From CAAGNP01 sp964611185 (lineage in GTDB: Bacteria; Bacteroidota; Bacteroidia; Bacteroidales; UBA932): a DNA stretch of 64,000 nucleotides. Position numbers and translations under genes: made by a program. Numbering within the stretch: the stretch's first letter is position 1; each line of letters starts with the position of its first letter. The DNA is taken from positions 32,925-96,924 of the forward strand of contig CAZSXE010000003.1 in assembly GCA_964611185.1 (NCBI GenBank), read 5' to 3'. Positions 35,868-45,458 of the stretch are shown here, piece after piece. Below the pieces are notes generated by a model, which saw only the letters and a program-made list of their open reading frames with translations, was not told the DNA's origin and searched no databases.

Positions 35868-37898
35868 TTATAATATAAATTTAATTGTTAGTCTGTATGA
35901 GCGTCCGGGCATCGGGTAATATCTTATAACATCATAATTAACATCACCTATATTGATCACTTCCCCCTGTATTCTTAGTTTGCATTTTTTTAAATTGAAT
36001 GTATGGTGAAGTGACACAGAATGATCGAAATAACCATCGATTTTGTTCGCTTGAACATTCTGCGGCAAGGCATATCTCTCTCCTACTGCTGTCATTATAT
36101 ATCCTGCACTTATCCATCTGCTGTTCCATGAGAGAGATACCGATCCGGAATGTCTCGGTGTATATGGTATCTGATGTTTGTATGTCTTAGATGAGGGGTC
36201 AGACATATCTATCGCATATTGAAAAGAATAGGCCCCACCAAGAACAATAGTCATATCGCACGGAAGCGAAAATGTAGATGAAATATTTACATCACTTCCC
36301 CACATATTTACCCTCCCCATATTCATCATCTTCCATATAAATAGTGTAGGAATAGCCACTATTTTATCTTTCACCATATTATAATATCCATCTAATGAAA
36401 CAGATGCATAGTCAATAATATCTTTGATCAAAACTCCATTCCAGGTAAGCCCTAAGTTGAACTGAGAAGCTTTCTCGGGGTTAAGGTTTTTATTTCCCAC
36501 CCTTGCATAATAAAGATCATTGAAATTAGGTGCCCTGAAAGCATCTTTGTATGAAAATCTCACTCTGAAATTATGCTCTTTGAGCAATTTATAAGATATA
36601 CTTGCCGCAGGCGAGAGTCTCGATTTATCAGAAGCAGCTTCACCAGTTTTAACCCTTTCAGTGATATAGGTTTCGAGCAAGCTCAATGTCACTGTCAGCC
36701 TCGGAGAGTGATATTGTGCTGCCAAAGCGGTAAGACTCGTATATCTTAAAGGGGTTTGGGATTCGGGAATATTAGAGACAAGGGTATTTACGAAGAAATC
36801 CTCAGCAAGAGTGAAGCGTAAAAACTCGGATGGAGAGTACTCCGTAGCTACTGACCCGTAATATTCATTCTGATTGTAACGATTATCCTCTTCGCCGGAT
36901 TCATATATATCGCTTTTTATCAAATATCTGTTCCAAGCATAATTGTATTTAAAATTGGAGAGTAAAGCCCATTTATCCGAAAATTTGTTATTATAATGAA
37001 TACTTGCAAAGAAATTTCGATCCCATAGCCGTTCGGTAGCCGTTTTATTATACAGCACCACCGACCCCGGTAACCCTCTCTCCGAATAAAGATAATTTCC
37101 TTTAAATGAAAGGTTACCCCCTTTCCCCATATCTGTGTAAAGGTTTATTTCCCCTCTTGAAGTGTTAACATCGCTGTTGATTCTTATTTCATTCGTAATT
37201 TGGTCACCGTTATTAAGTTTGAAAGGATAATTGCCTTTTGAAGTCATCCAATCACCGTTTATGGAAAGCGACCATTTTTCACCAAGTTTTTGCTGATAGA
37301 GGATATACGGATTATATGTTCCGAATGATGCTACCTTCATCTGCGCGGTAATATGAAATGGAATATCTTTAAATACCGGTTTTGATGTCTTAATGTTCAG
37401 CGCACCTGATGAGGCGAAGAGTCTTGCCGTCTGAAAAATATCATCCGACTGGCCGATGGAAAGAGAGAGCTGCTCCACATTATCAAGGGAAAATCTCCCA
37501 ATATCCACCTGACCGCTTTGAGCGTTGGAGATAGTGATTCCATCGTAGCATACCGCTGTATGCTGAGAGCCTAAACTCCTGATGGAAACGGTTTTAAGAC
37601 CACCTACTCCTCCATAATCTCTGATACTTACCCCCGAAAATGTCCTTACTGCTTCATATAGCTCCTGCACCCCGAGTCTCTCTATTTCCTCATTGTCAAG
37701 GACTTGAATCGGGACAGTCTGATTAGTGGCAGAAGGCCTCGCACTCCCCATTGCGATAGCGGCATCAAGAGTTTCGGTCGCTATCGTATCACTCTGCTGC
37801 TTAGAGTTCGATTGCTCTTGAGCATAAATACCCTCTACTGCGATAAATAAGCACAGCATCACTGCAAAACGCACCCTACTAAATAAAAAATAAAGCAT
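35868..37898 (-). CDS. btuB: TonB-dependent cobalamin receptor
   Basis: This is the outer-membrane channel that imports corrinoids using TonB energy. The 676-residue product has a signal peptide. Its plug domain contains VPIQVLDNEEIERLGVQEL, SIRDYGGVGGLKTVSIRSLG and YDGITISNAQSGQVD, followed by a 22-strand-type barrel. It ends in an aromatic-rich strand (SYRLTIKFIL). The cobalamin riboswitch in front of it, and btuG-like and btuF-like genes behind it, fix the substrate with good confidence. Confidence 0.93.
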   Translation of the reverse strand: MLYFLFSRVRFAVMLCLFIAVEGIYAQEQSNSKQQSDTIATETLDAAIAMGSARPSATNQTVPIQVLDNEEIERLGVQELYEAVRTFSGVSIRDYGGVGGLKTVSIRSLGSQHTAVCYDGITISNAQSGQVDIGRFSLDNVEQLSLSIGQSDDIFQTARLFASSGALNIKTSKPVFKDIPFHITAQMKVASFGTYNPYILYQQKLGEKWSLSINGDWMTSKGNYPFKLNNGDQITNEIRINSDVNTSRGEINLYTDMGKGGNLSFKGNYLYSERGLPGSVVLYNKTATERLWDRNFFASIHYNNKFSDKWALLSNFKYNYAWNRYLIKSDIYESGEEDNRYNQNEYYGSVATEYSPSEFLRFTLAEDFFVNTLVSNIPESQTPLRYTSLTALAAQYHSPRLTVTLSLLETYITERVKTGEAASDKSRLSPAASISYKLLKEHNFRVRFSYKDAFRAPNFNDLYYARVGNKNLNPEKASQFNLGLTWNGVLIKDIIDYASVSLDGYYNMVKDKIVAIPTLFIWKMMNMGRVNMWGSDVNISSTFSLPCDMTIVLGGAYSFQYAIDMSDPSSKTYKHQIPYTPRHSGSVSLSWNSRWISAGYIMTAVGERYALPQNVQANKIDGYFDHSVSLHHTFNLKKCKLRIQGEVINIGDVNYDVIRYYPMPGRSYRLTIKFIL

Positions 37899-37949
37899 TA
37901 ATAATCGGTCTTTTAGAAATCTTTACCCGAGATCTCATATTATGAATTC

Positions 37950-38120
37950 AGGCAGGTTTTCTGACTTGTTCCTCCTTACGCGCCTTCCCATCAGTTTAAG
38001 ACAGTGGCAAAAGATAGCTAAGGAATAGATAGAACTCACAGCTACGGGTACAGTTTCGGTCTCTCACCGAATTCCCTTTTACTGCCCGACCGCGATAAAC
38101 GGCAAGGCACACCTGTATTC
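37950..38120 (-). promoter_or_regulatory. Cobalamin riboswitch
   Basis: Read on the minus strand, the element shows AGGTGTGCC, AAAAGGGAA, CGGTGAGAGACCG, GTAGCTGTGAG, TTGCCACTG and, near the end, GGGAAGGCG. It finishes with AGTCAGAAAACCTGCC. These are the known B12-box and core pairs of the AdoCbl riboswitch. Binding of cobalamin would switch off btuB, btuG-like and btuF-like expression. The transcript start predicted from the -7 box at 38133-38126 coincides with the 5' end of the element. Confidence 0.95.
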
Positions 38121-38125
38121 GGGTG

Positions 38126-38165
38126 CAAAGGTATGATAATAATTTGAAATAAAAATGTATTTTTG
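38126..38165. promoter_or_regulatory. Divergent promoters: riboswitch transcript (left) and GH97 gene (right)
   Basis: TACCTTTG on the minus strand (38133 to 38126) drives the riboswitch transcript. TATTTTTG at 38158-38165 on the plus strand lies 20 bases before the GH97 ATG. Confidence 0.65.
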
Positions 38166-38185
38166 TGTTTTAAACTTTGAAATAT

Positions 38186-40195
38186 ATGAAAAGTATTATT
38201 TTTTCAATCTTATCATTAATCTTTTTGACATCACCTTTTATTGATTTACAAAGTGCATCTTTTGGCGGGAAAGAAAGAAAATATACCCTTAAATCTCCCG
38301 ATAAAACTTATGAAATAAACATAAGCATCAACGATAGAATCAGTTACTCAATCAAGGCAGGTTCCGATATGATTTTATCCCCATCAACAATCTCAATGAC
38401 TATTGCACAGGATGACTGTACTACGCCATTAATATTAGGAAATTGCCCTACTGTCCACTCGTCAAAAGCATCTTCTCATTCTATGATGATAGAGAGCCCT
38501 TTTTATCGAAAATCGGCAATAGAAGATAAATACAATCAGCTCGAAATCAAATTTCGCGAGGGTTTTTCCCTCGAATTCAGATCCTACAACAATGGCGTGG
38601 CATACAGATTCCGTACTTCATTGCGCGACAGCGTAAATATAATGGATGAGAAGGCCGAATTTAATTTTGATAATGATTACAAATGCCTTATTCCATACTC
38701 TCCTGACACTGAACAGCCTTTTCAAATCTCGTTTGAGAGTCTATATGACACCACTTCTATAAGCAACTTCAAATCAGAAAGATATGCTTTCCTGCCCACT
38801 CTCGTAGCCCTGAATAGCCAACGAAAAATTCTTATTGCAGAATCTGATCTTGAATCATATCCTGGTATGTTTATCACACACTCCAAAAATAATAACTACG
38901 GATTTATATCAGCATTTTCACATATTCCTTTGGAGACTTATGTAAGCCCTACCAGATGTCAGGAACACATCAAGTCATATTCAGATGTTATGGCCAGGGT
39001 TAGTGGTACCAGAACATTTCCATGGAGAATAATAGCCATTTCAGAAGACGATACTCAGCTTCCTGTCAACGACCTTGTATATCTTCTCGGTTCACCACAA
39101 AGAACTGATGATATTTCATGGATTCGTCCAGGTAAAGTCGCTTGGGACTGGTGGAATGATTGGGGAATCACCGGCGTTGATTTTCCCGTGGGAATAAATA
39201 CACAGACCTACAAATACATTATCGATTTCGCCTCTGCCAACGGTCTCGAATACATAATACTCGACGAGGGGTGGTCGAAGCCGTCTAAAGGAGATATACT
39301 TTCTGTTATTCCGGAAATAGATCTTAAAGAGATTGTCGAATATGGCAAATCTAAAAATGTAGGTGTAATTCTTTGGACAGTAGCATTTGTCCTCGACAAT
39401 AAGCTCGAAGAGGCTTCTCGCAAATATTCTGATATGGGTATAAAAGGTTTTAAAATAGACTTTATCAACAGGGACGATCAAGAGGCTGTAAAGATGATTT
39501 ACAGAATCCTCGATGTCACTTCCAAATATCATCTTGTGGTAGATTACCACGGAATGTATAAGCCCACAGGGTTGAATCGCACATATCCCAATCTTCTCAA
39601 CTATGAAGGGGTATGGGGTCTCGAGCAGATGAAATGGAGCGATAAAGATCAAGTGACATACAATGTAACATTTCCCTATATCAGAATGATGGCAGGTCCT
39701 GTTGATTATACTCAGGGTGCGATGCGAAATGCTACTAAAAACGACTTCTATCCTTTATGGTCAAATCCCTCAAGTCAGGGGACAAGGGCACATCAAGTGG
39801 CCACATACATAGTATTTGATTCTCCCTTGGTAATGCTTGCCGACTCACCTACGGCCTATATGAAAGAGCAGGAAACCACCGATTTTATCAAAGATATTCC
39901 CACTGTGTGGGATGAGACGAGGATATTATCAGGGGAAGTGGGACAGTACATCGTCACGGCTCGCAGAAAAGGAACCGATTGGTACATCGGCGCTCTCACA
40001 GGATGGGACCAAAGAGATTTAAATATCGATATTTCATTCATTAATACCCCTGCAAAGACTATAACAATCTTCCAAGATGGCCTTAACGCCCATCGCAACG
40101 GCGCTGACTACAAAATCAAGACGATATCATTTAACGATTCTCTGAGAATTCACCTATCTCCCGGGGGAGGATGTGCAATAAAAATCAAGCAATAA
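38186..40195 (+). CDS. Glycoside hydrolase family 97 (alpha-glycosidase)
   Basis: GH97 enzymes cut alpha-linked glucose or galactose, usually in the periplasm. The ATG at 38186 gives a normal signal peptide (about 25 residues); a TTG nine bases upstream is less likely. The 669-residue protein has the N-terminal beta-sandwich and a barrel with VAWDWWNDWGITGVDFPVG (split from its context) and EYIILDEGWSKP. Also present are GFKIDFINRDDQ and NYEGVWGLEQ. The Asp in KIDF suggests the retaining, alpha-galactosidase-like branch rather than inverting SusB-type enzymes, which is inference. It stands alone, with no Sus genes nearby. Confidence 0.9.
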   Translation: MKSIIFSILSLIFLTSPFIDLQSASFGGKERKYTLKSPDKTYEINISINDRISYSIKAGSDMILSPSTISMTIAQDDCTTPLILGNCPTVHSSKASSHSMMIESPFYRKSAIEDKYNQLEIKFREGFSLEFRSYNNGVAYRFRTSLRDSVNIMDEKAEFNFDNDYKCLIPYSPDTEQPFQISFESLYDTTSISNFKSERYAFLPTLVALNSQRKILIAESDLESYPGMFITHSKNNNYGFISAFSHIPLETYVSPTRCQEHIKSYSDVMARVSGTRTFPWRIIAISEDDTQLPVNDLVYLLGSPQRTDDISWIRPGKVAWDWWNDWGITGVDFPVGINTQTYKYIIDFASANGLEYIILDEGWSKPSKGDILSVIPEIDLKEIVEYGKSKNVGVILWTVAFVLDNKLEEASRKYSDMGIKGFKIDFINRDDQEAVKMIYRILDVTSKYHLVVDYHGMYKPTGLNRTYPNLLNYEGVWGLEQMKWSDKDQVTYNVTFPYIRMMAGPVDYTQGAMRNATKNDFYPLWSNPSSQGTRAHQVATYIVFDSPLVMLADSPTAYMKEQETTDFIKDIPTVWDETRILSGEVGQYIVTARRKGTDWYIGALTGWDQRDLNIDISFINTPAKTITIFQDGLNAHRNGADYKIKTISFNDSLRIHLSPGGGCAIKIKQ

Positions 40196-40250
40196 TATTG
40201 TACAAGGTACAAAGCATAAGCTACTACTTTGTTAATTGCATTAAAACAAG

Positions 40251-41273
40251 CTACACAATATAGTCGCCTGCTACGCCGATTTTCTCGATTAGTTCCCGAA
40301 TACTGCCTACTGTGATTTTATTGCCCGAGGGGGTGATAATATCAAGAGAGGATGGAGTGTTGCATACTATGCGTGGATATGAAGGAGATATTTCCGATGG
40401 GCGAAATCCGTTGCGAATCAGCGCATTGCCTACCCAATATGATGTTATGAAATCACCCTCTATCCCTATCGGACGATTTGCAGGATTTGCATTTAATCGT
40501 CCGGTGGTGGGATCAAATGAAATGCCTCCCCTATCAAAAAATTTCCCGATAACCCCACTCAAAATCAAATCTTCAGGTGCTCCCACAGCCATCCGGGCAC
40601 CTTGATGCTGAAGCCACAGACAATCCCCCATCTGAATAGCGAGCTCAAGATCGTGAGTCGAGAGAAGCACCGTCTTACCCTGCTCTCGCGCCAATTTCCT
40701 CAGCAGGGCCATCGTCTCAATACGGCTTGTGACATCGAGAAAAGCGGTCGGCTCATCAAGAACCACTATCTTGCACTGCTGCGCCAATACCTTGGCAATC
40801 ATTGCCTTCTGGCGCTCTCCGTCACTCAATTCTGAAACGAAGCACGATGCTTTATGATCTATCCCCACAGCCTCAAGCGATGAAAGAATAATCCTGTGAT
40901 CCTCCTTTTTCAGCCTTCCGAAATAATTGGTATAAGGGTGCCTGCCCAATGAGACGAGTTCATAGACAGAAATACCGCCTGCATTGGTTTTTTCCGTGAG
41001 AACTACCCCTATTGTCAAAGATAATTCACTTTGCGAAAACGAGCTGAGAGGCTTCCCCTCCACAATAATTTCCCCTCCGAGTGCCTTCTGAAATCCGCAT
41101 ATTGTCCTAAGGAGTGTCGATTTCCCTGCCCCGTTGAGCCCCAGCAAGCAAGTCACAGCTCCCCGATAGAGCTTCAAATCGAGAGAATTATGTACGATTT
41201 TTCTCTTTCCGCCCCCTAAAGTGTAGCCGATACTCAAATTTCGTGTCTCTATGGAATAAGCCCTCTCCATCAA
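40251..41273 (-). CDS. Cobalamin/iron-siderophore ABC transporter ATPase (BtuD-like)
   Basis: The 340-residue product has Walker A GLNGAGKS near residue 45, signature ELSDGERQK near 143, and Walker B IVVLDEPTAFLD near 162. Relatives end near residue 255; this one has about 80 further residues (from GIEGDFITSYWVGNAL) of unknown role. The gene overlaps the end of the permease gene by 4 bases. Together with the BtuF-like lipoprotein at 33648 it would complete a corrinoid importer, although it is not behind the riboswitch. Iron-siderophore use remains possible. Confidence 0.85.
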   Translation of the reverse strand: MMERAYSIETRNLSIGYTLGGGKRKIVHNSLDLKLYRGAVTCLLGLNGAGKSTLLRTICGFQKALGGEIIVEGKPLSSFSQSELSLTIGVVLTEKTNAGGISVYELVSLGRHPYTNYFGRLKKEDHRIILSSLEAVGIDHKASCFVSELSDGERQKAMIAKVLAQQCKIVVLDEPTAFLDVTSRIETMALLRKLAREQGKTVLLSTHDLELAIQMGDCLWLQHQGARMAVGAPEDLILSGVIGKFFDRGGISFDPTTGRLNANPANRPIGIEGDFITSYWVGNALIRNGFRPSEISPSYPRIVCNTPSSLDIITPSGNKITVGSIRELIEKIGVAGDYIV

Positions 41274-42271
41274 TTAAAATATTGAATATTTTTACGATTA
41301 ACTATTACATATATTATTACGGGTGCCCCAATAATAGAGGTGATGGCATTTAACGGCAATATCCCCCCCGATCCGGGAATCACTGTCAGCATATTGCACA
41401 GCAACGCCACAGCAGCACCTGAAAGAATAGTTATCGGTACAAGCTGTTTATGATTAGATGTGCCCAGAAGAAGACGAGCCAAGTGAGGAACAGCAAGCCC
41501 TATAAAAGAAATCGGGCCGCAAAATGCAGTAACAACTGCCGTCAAAATCCCGGTACACAGGAGAATGGAAATTCTCACTCTTCTAACTTTGATTCCGAGG
41601 TTTGCGGCGTACAATTCCCCTAAGAGGAGGGCATTAAGAGGCTTAATCAGAAGCACAGAATAAACCAACCCCAAAACGGCAAAAAATGCAAAATACGGTA
41701 GTTTTTCTATCGAAACAGAAGAAAAATCTCCCATACCCCACAAAACATACTGATGTACCTTATCGGCAGAAGCATAATAATTGAGTATGGAGATGGCAGA
41801 AGAAGCAAGATACCCCATCATTATCCCTATTATCAGCAACATAACATTGTTCCTGACCTTGCGCGAAAAGAAAATAATAATCGACAGGACAATACAAGCA
41901 CCCACAAAAGCGGAAAACACGGTGGTTAGATAACCTACTGAACCGAAATATAGCATTACGAAAGCAACCCCGAGGTTAGCTCCGTCACTAATTCCGAGAA
42001 TTGATGGTCCGGCGAGAGGATTTTTGAAAAGTGTCTGAAGCAGCAAGCCGCTGATGGAGAGCGCCGCACCGGCAAGGAGTGCAGTTATCGCCTGCGGCAA
42101 TCTCGAATTAAGAACAATATGCTCCCAAGCCGCATTATCGGAACCTCTTCCGAGCAATATATCAAAAACTTCACAGATAGGAATATGAACAGCACCATAT
42201 ATGAGATTCAATATGGAAAAAAGAATAAGAAGGGTACCAGAAACTAAATATGCAATATGATGATGTTTCAT
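41270..42271 (-). CDS. Cobalamin/iron-siderophore ABC permease (BtuC/FecCD family)
   Basis: The 333-residue product has about ten hydrophobic helices and the family segments LPQAITALLAGAALSISGLLLQTLF (shortened: RLPQAITALLAGAALS), NPLAGPSILGISDGANLG, and GPISFIGLAVPHLARLLLG. It provides the inner-membrane path for corrinoids or siderophores. The minus-strand box TAACTTTG lies only four bases before the ATG, so the transcript may be leaderless. Confidence 0.88.
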   Translation of the reverse strand: MKHHHIAYLVSGTLLILFSILNLIYGAVHIPICEVFDILLGRGSDNAAWEHIVLNSRLPQAITALLAGAALSISGLLLQTLFKNPLAGPSILGISDGANLGVAFVMLYFGSVGYLTTVFSAFVGACIVLSIIIFFSRKVRNNVMLLIIGIMMGYLASSAISILNYYASADKVHQYVLWGMGDFSSVSIEKLPYFAFFAVLGLVYSVLLIKPLNALLLGELYAANLGIKVRRVRISILLCTGILTAVVTAFCGPISFIGLAVPHLARLLLGTSNHKQLVPITILSGAAVALLCNMLTVIPGSGGILPLNAITSIIGAPVIIYVIVNRKNIQYFN

Positions 42272-42274
42272 TGT

Positions 42275-42312
42275 GCAAAGTTATATATTTTTAATTCTTT
42301 ATCTAACTTTGC
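42275..42312. promoter_or_regulatory. Divergent promoters as an inverted repeat (btuC-like / glsA)
   Basis: GCAAAGTTA at 42275-42283 and TAACTTTGC at 42304-42312 are perfect inverted copies. Each contains a TAnnTTTG box facing outward: the left one toward the btuC-like gene, the right one toward glsA. Confidence 0.6.
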
Positions 42313-42329
42313 ATAATAATAGATTTGAG

Positions 42330-43148
42330 ATGGAAACAGCAAAAACAACATTGGTAATAGATATCGAAAATGTTTTGAAATCAAAAGGGGCTAAAAATGT
42401 TCCGAAATTTATTGTCAACTTCCTTAAAAGAATCGTTCATCAGGAAGAATTAAACACGATTCTAAGAGACAACAGCCAATATACCGGCGTTGATTTCGCA
42501 ACACACGCCCTTGAAGATCTTGGAGTATCATTCAGAGTACATAATCAGGAAAGACTTCCATCCCCCGATAAAAAATGTATTTTTGTCTCCAACCACCCGT
42601 TAGGCGGACTTGACGGACTTGTTCAAATCTCGTTTATAGGTAAAATGATGGGAGATGTAAAGTTTATAGTAAATGACTTACTGATGTTTATCAAGCCCCT
42701 CGAACCCATTTTTATCCCTATTAATAAATACGGAAGGATGAAAGAAGACTACGCCCATAGAATCAATGACGCATTTTCTTCCGATGCCCAAATATTGAAT
42801 TTCCCTGCGGGGTTATGTTCAAGACTGATAAAAGGGGAGATAAAAGACCTCCCGTGGAAAAAAACATTTGTCACCAAGGCGTTGGAATATGAAAGAGACA
42901 TAGTCCCTCTATATTTTTCAGGGCGTAACTCAATGTTCTTTTATCGAATAGCAAAACTTCGCAAATTTTTCAAAATTAAATTCAATATTGAAACTTTGTT
43001 TCTTGTTGATGAATTATTTAAGCAAAAAAATACTATTTTTGACATTTATATTGGCGAAACTATCCCGGTGGAAAGCATCACAAAAGCTCACTCTGCAACG
43101 GAATGGACCGATATAATAAGAGAAAAGTGCTACAGACTAAAACCATAA
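42330..43148 (+). CDS. glsA: Lysophospholipid-type O-acyltransferase, probable GlsA
   Basis: The ATG at 42330 (272 residues) follows a TAACTTTG box by 18 bases; an upstream frame extension to 42273 would overlap the promoter. The protein has the acyltransferase motif FVSNHPLGGLDGL near 88, an NFPAGLCSR segment near 152, and a basic helix later on. In Bacteroides, a gene pair of this kind (glsB, an N-acyltransferase, and glsA) makes glycine lipids. The partner here starts five bases after the stop. GlsA adds the second acyl chain to the hydroxyl of acyl-glycine. Confidence 0.7.
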   Translation: METAKTTLVIDIENVLKSKGAKNVPKFIVNFLKRIVHQEELNTILRDNSQYTGVDFATHALEDLGVSFRVHNQERLPSPDKKCIFVSNHPLGGLDGLVQISFIGKMMGDVKFIVNDLLMFIKPLEPIFIPINKYGRMKEDYAHRINDAFSSDAQILNFPAGLCSRLIKGEIKDLPWKKTFVTKALEYERDIVPLYFSGRNSMFFYRIAKLRKFFKIKFNIETLFLVDELFKQKNTIFDIYIGETIPVESITKAHSATEWTDIIREKCYRLKP

Positions 43149-43153
43149 TATAC

Positions 43154-44122
43154 ATGGAACCTATTATCAAACCTATCGACAGAAACCTGATTTTCGATGA
43201 ACTCACCTCTGACAAGTATATCAGAAATACACGCAGAGGCGATAACGAACTCTATGAAGTTACTTTTGAAGACTCTCCCAATATCATGCGTGAAATAGGG
43301 CGTCTTCGCGAGATTTCTTTTAGAGTAGCAGGTGGCGGAACAGGAAAATCATTAGATATAGACCGATTTGATACCGATCCGCAGAATCCTTACAGACAGT
43401 TGATAGTGTGGGATCCCAAAGACGAAGAGATTTTAGGTGGATACAGATATATATTATGCGGCGGTCTTGAGGTAGGAAAGATGGCTACTTGCGAACTTTT
43501 TAATTTTTCAGATAAATTTATCAAAGAGTACCTACCTTTTACTATTGAACTTGGCCGTTCCTTTATACAGCCTAACTATCAGGGGACCAACATAAAGCGC
43601 AAGGGGCTTTATTCACTTGACAATCTTTGGGACGGGCTTGGCGCTCTTATGGTAAAGTACGATAACTACCGCTACTTTTTCGGCAAGGTAACTATGTACA
43701 CATCATACAATTACAAAGCAAGAAATACCCTTCTTAACTTTCTTCACAAATATTTTCACGATGACAGTAATTTAGTATCTCCCATAAAACCGCTTGATTA
43801 CGATAAAGAGAACTTTTACTATCAGGAGCTTTTCAAAGATTTGGACTACTCACAAGCATACAAAGTACTTTTCAAAGAGATTAAAAACAACGGTGAGCTG
43901 ATTCCACCTCTGATTAATTCATATATGAACCTCTCCCCATCCATGAAAGTGTTCGGTACTGCCATAAACGAAGGGTTCGGCGGAGTAGAAGAGACAGGAA
44001 TACTTGTCAGCATCCCCGATATTTATCCCGAAAAGATAGAGAGACATCTGAAACCGATGAAATCACTTAAAGAGTCTATTGCGGCCAAATTCAGACCCCG
44101 CTGGTGGAGAAGGTCTCTTTAA
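43154..44122 (+). CDS. glsB: GNAT-type N-acyltransferase (OlsB/hemolysin-like), probable GlsB
   Basis: The ATG at 43154 (322 residues) is chosen over an upstream frame start at 43103 that runs into glsA. The N-terminal half has the OlsB-type GNAT fold: LREISFRVAGGGTGKSLD near 55, YRQLIVWDPKDEEILGGYRY near 82, and ELGRSFIQPNYQG near 126. The second half includes LINSYMNLSPSMKVFGTAIN. It probably makes N-acyl-glycine from glycine and acyl-ACP. Its last codons lie in the direct repeat that flanks ATPase no. 3. Confidence 0.72.
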   Translation: MEPIIKPIDRNLIFDELTSDKYIRNTRRGDNELYEVTFEDSPNIMREIGRLREISFRVAGGGTGKSLDIDRFDTDPQNPYRQLIVWDPKDEEILGGYRYILCGGLEVGKMATCELFNFSDKFIKEYLPFTIELGRSFIQPNYQGTNIKRKGLYSLDNLWDGLGALMVKYDNYRYFFGKVTMYTSYNYKARNTLLNFLHKYFHDDSNLVSPIKPLDYDKENFYYQELFKDLDYSQAYKVLFKEIKNNGELIPPLINSYMNLSPSMKVFGTAINEGFGGVEETGILVSIPDIYPEKIERHLKPMKSLKESIAAKFRPRWWRRSL

Positions 44123-44129
44123 CCAAAAA
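44113..44129. repeat. Direct repeat, left copy, flanking ATPase no. 3
   Basis: GTCTCTTTAACCAAAAA occurs here and at 45490-45506. Extending four bases to the left with one mismatch gives 21 bases. The left copy carries the end of glsB and its TAA stop. Confidence 0.8.
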
Positions 44130-44200
44130 CAATATAACCCATCATAGTTAATAGTCAGTCATTTACTTGTTATTATAGTTACATATATTGAAATTATTCG

Positions 44201-44208
44201 TATTTTTG
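44201..44208 (+). promoter_or_regulatory. -7 box of ATPase no. 3
   Basis: TATTTTTG lies 38 bases before the chosen ATG. Just after it, AAGTA-C-TACTT (44210-44220) is a short inverted repeat at a different spacing from that of ATPases no. 1 and 2. Confidence 0.55.
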
Positions 44209-44246
44209 CAAGTACTACTTTGAATTATCAAGATAATTATAAGTAT

Positions 44247-45389
44247 ATGGAATATAAAAGAATATTACAACTTACAGATGCACAGACAGATAGTGTATTT
44301 CTATGGGGTGCACGGCAGGTAGGTAAGAGCACTTTAGTCAAGACTTTATACCCCAAAGCAAAGGTCTATGACTTGCTTATGAGTGATCAGTACGGCAGAT
44401 TGGTACGTCGGCCACAGTTATTACGCGAAGAGTTGGAGCATTTGGACGAGAACACATTGGTCGTCGTAGATGAGATTCAGAAAATACCTCAATTGTTGGA
44501 TGAAGTCCATTGGCTTATTGTAAATCGAGGCATTCGATTTATCCTATGTGGTTCAAGTGCCCGTAAACTAAAGCGTCTTGGGACAAACCTGCTTGGAGGT
44601 CGCGCTTTGACTACTACTTTATTCCCGTTGGTCAGTGCAGAAATCACCGATTTTGATTTGATTCGAGGCATCAATAACGGTATGATTCCTCGCCATTATA
44701 TGGTCGAGAATCCTCGGAAAAGATTACAGGCATATATTGGCGTTTATTTGAAAGAGGAGATTCAGGCAGAGGCCCATTTGCGTCAATTAAACTCATTTAA
44801 TAGATTTTTGGATATTGCGGCACAATGTGATGGGGAAATCGTTAATTACACGAACATTGCGCAAGATTGCGGTGTAAGCTCTACAACAGTGAAAGAGTAC
44901 TTCAATATTTTGGAGCAGACCCTTGTCGGCTACATGATACCGGCCTTTACATTATCAAAGAAGCGTAGAGCGATAGTCACCCCGAAATTTTATTATTTTG
45001 ATGTTGGAGTTGTCAATTACTTGCTCAACAGAACGAATTTGATGCCAGGCTCTGCCGATTTTGGTCACGCTTTCGAACATCTTATGATACAAGAGATTAT
45101 CGCATATCTTTCGTACAGTGAATCATCGGAAAAAATCTGGTATTGGCGCACTGCAGGCGGCTATGAGGTTGATACAATTATCGGAGAGGGGCGTATTGCT
45201 ATTGAATTCAAAAGTTCGGATGAGATTCAGTCTAAACATACCAGAGGGCTAAAAGCATTTTGCGAGGATTTTCCCAGTGCTGTGCCGATAATTGTTTCGC
45301 TTGACCGAAACCGCCGTACATTGAATGGCATTAATATTCTTCCTGCAGTAGAGTTTTTACAACAATTATGGCAGGGCAAAATCATTTAA
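44247..45389 (+). CDS. Lone AAA+ ATPase with DUF4143 domain (no. 3, divergent subtype)
   Basis: Same broad family as the ATPases at 8643 and 61647, but only distantly similar. The ATG at 44247 (380 residues) is preferred to a TTG at 44220. Walker A GARQVGKS lies near residue 22, Walker B LVVVDEIQ near 73, and a sensor-like LCGSSARKLK near 99. A winged-helix-like stretch (TNIAQDCGVSSTTVKEYFNIL) follows near 197. The C-terminal EVDTIIGEGRIAIEFKSSDE keeps the full PD-(D/E)XK set Asp, Glu-x-Lys, unlike the other two. It stands alone between glsB and a SPOR gene, inside a direct repeat. Function unknown. Confidence 0.85.
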   Translation: MEYKRILQLTDAQTDSVFLWGARQVGKSTLVKTLYPKAKVYDLLMSDQYGRLVRRPQLLREELEHLDENTLVVVDEIQKIPQLLDEVHWLIVNRGIRFILCGSSARKLKRLGTNLLGGRALTTTLFPLVSAEITDFDLIRGINNGMIPRHYMVENPRKRLQAYIGVYLKEEIQAEAHLRQLNSFNRFLDIAAQCDGEIVNYTNIAQDCGVSSTTVKEYFNILEQTLVGYMIPAFTLSKKRRAIVTPKFYYFDVGVVNYLLNRTNLMPGSADFGHAFEHLMIQEIIAYLSYSESSEKIWYWRTAGGYEVDTIIGEGRIAIEFKSSDEIQSKHTRGLKAFCEDFPSAVPIIVSLDRNRRTLNGINILPAVEFLQQLWQGKII

Positions 45390-45458
45390 CGAACTAAGAG
45401 AAACAATCGCGAAAATTGTAAACGGCTGTCATCCGTTATTTGAATACGAAAACTGTTA

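Noticed and set aside
45418..45440. Short hairpin AACGG/CCGTT after ATPase no. 3 as its terminator
   Set aside because: Only five pairs and no T-run, so it is too weak to call.
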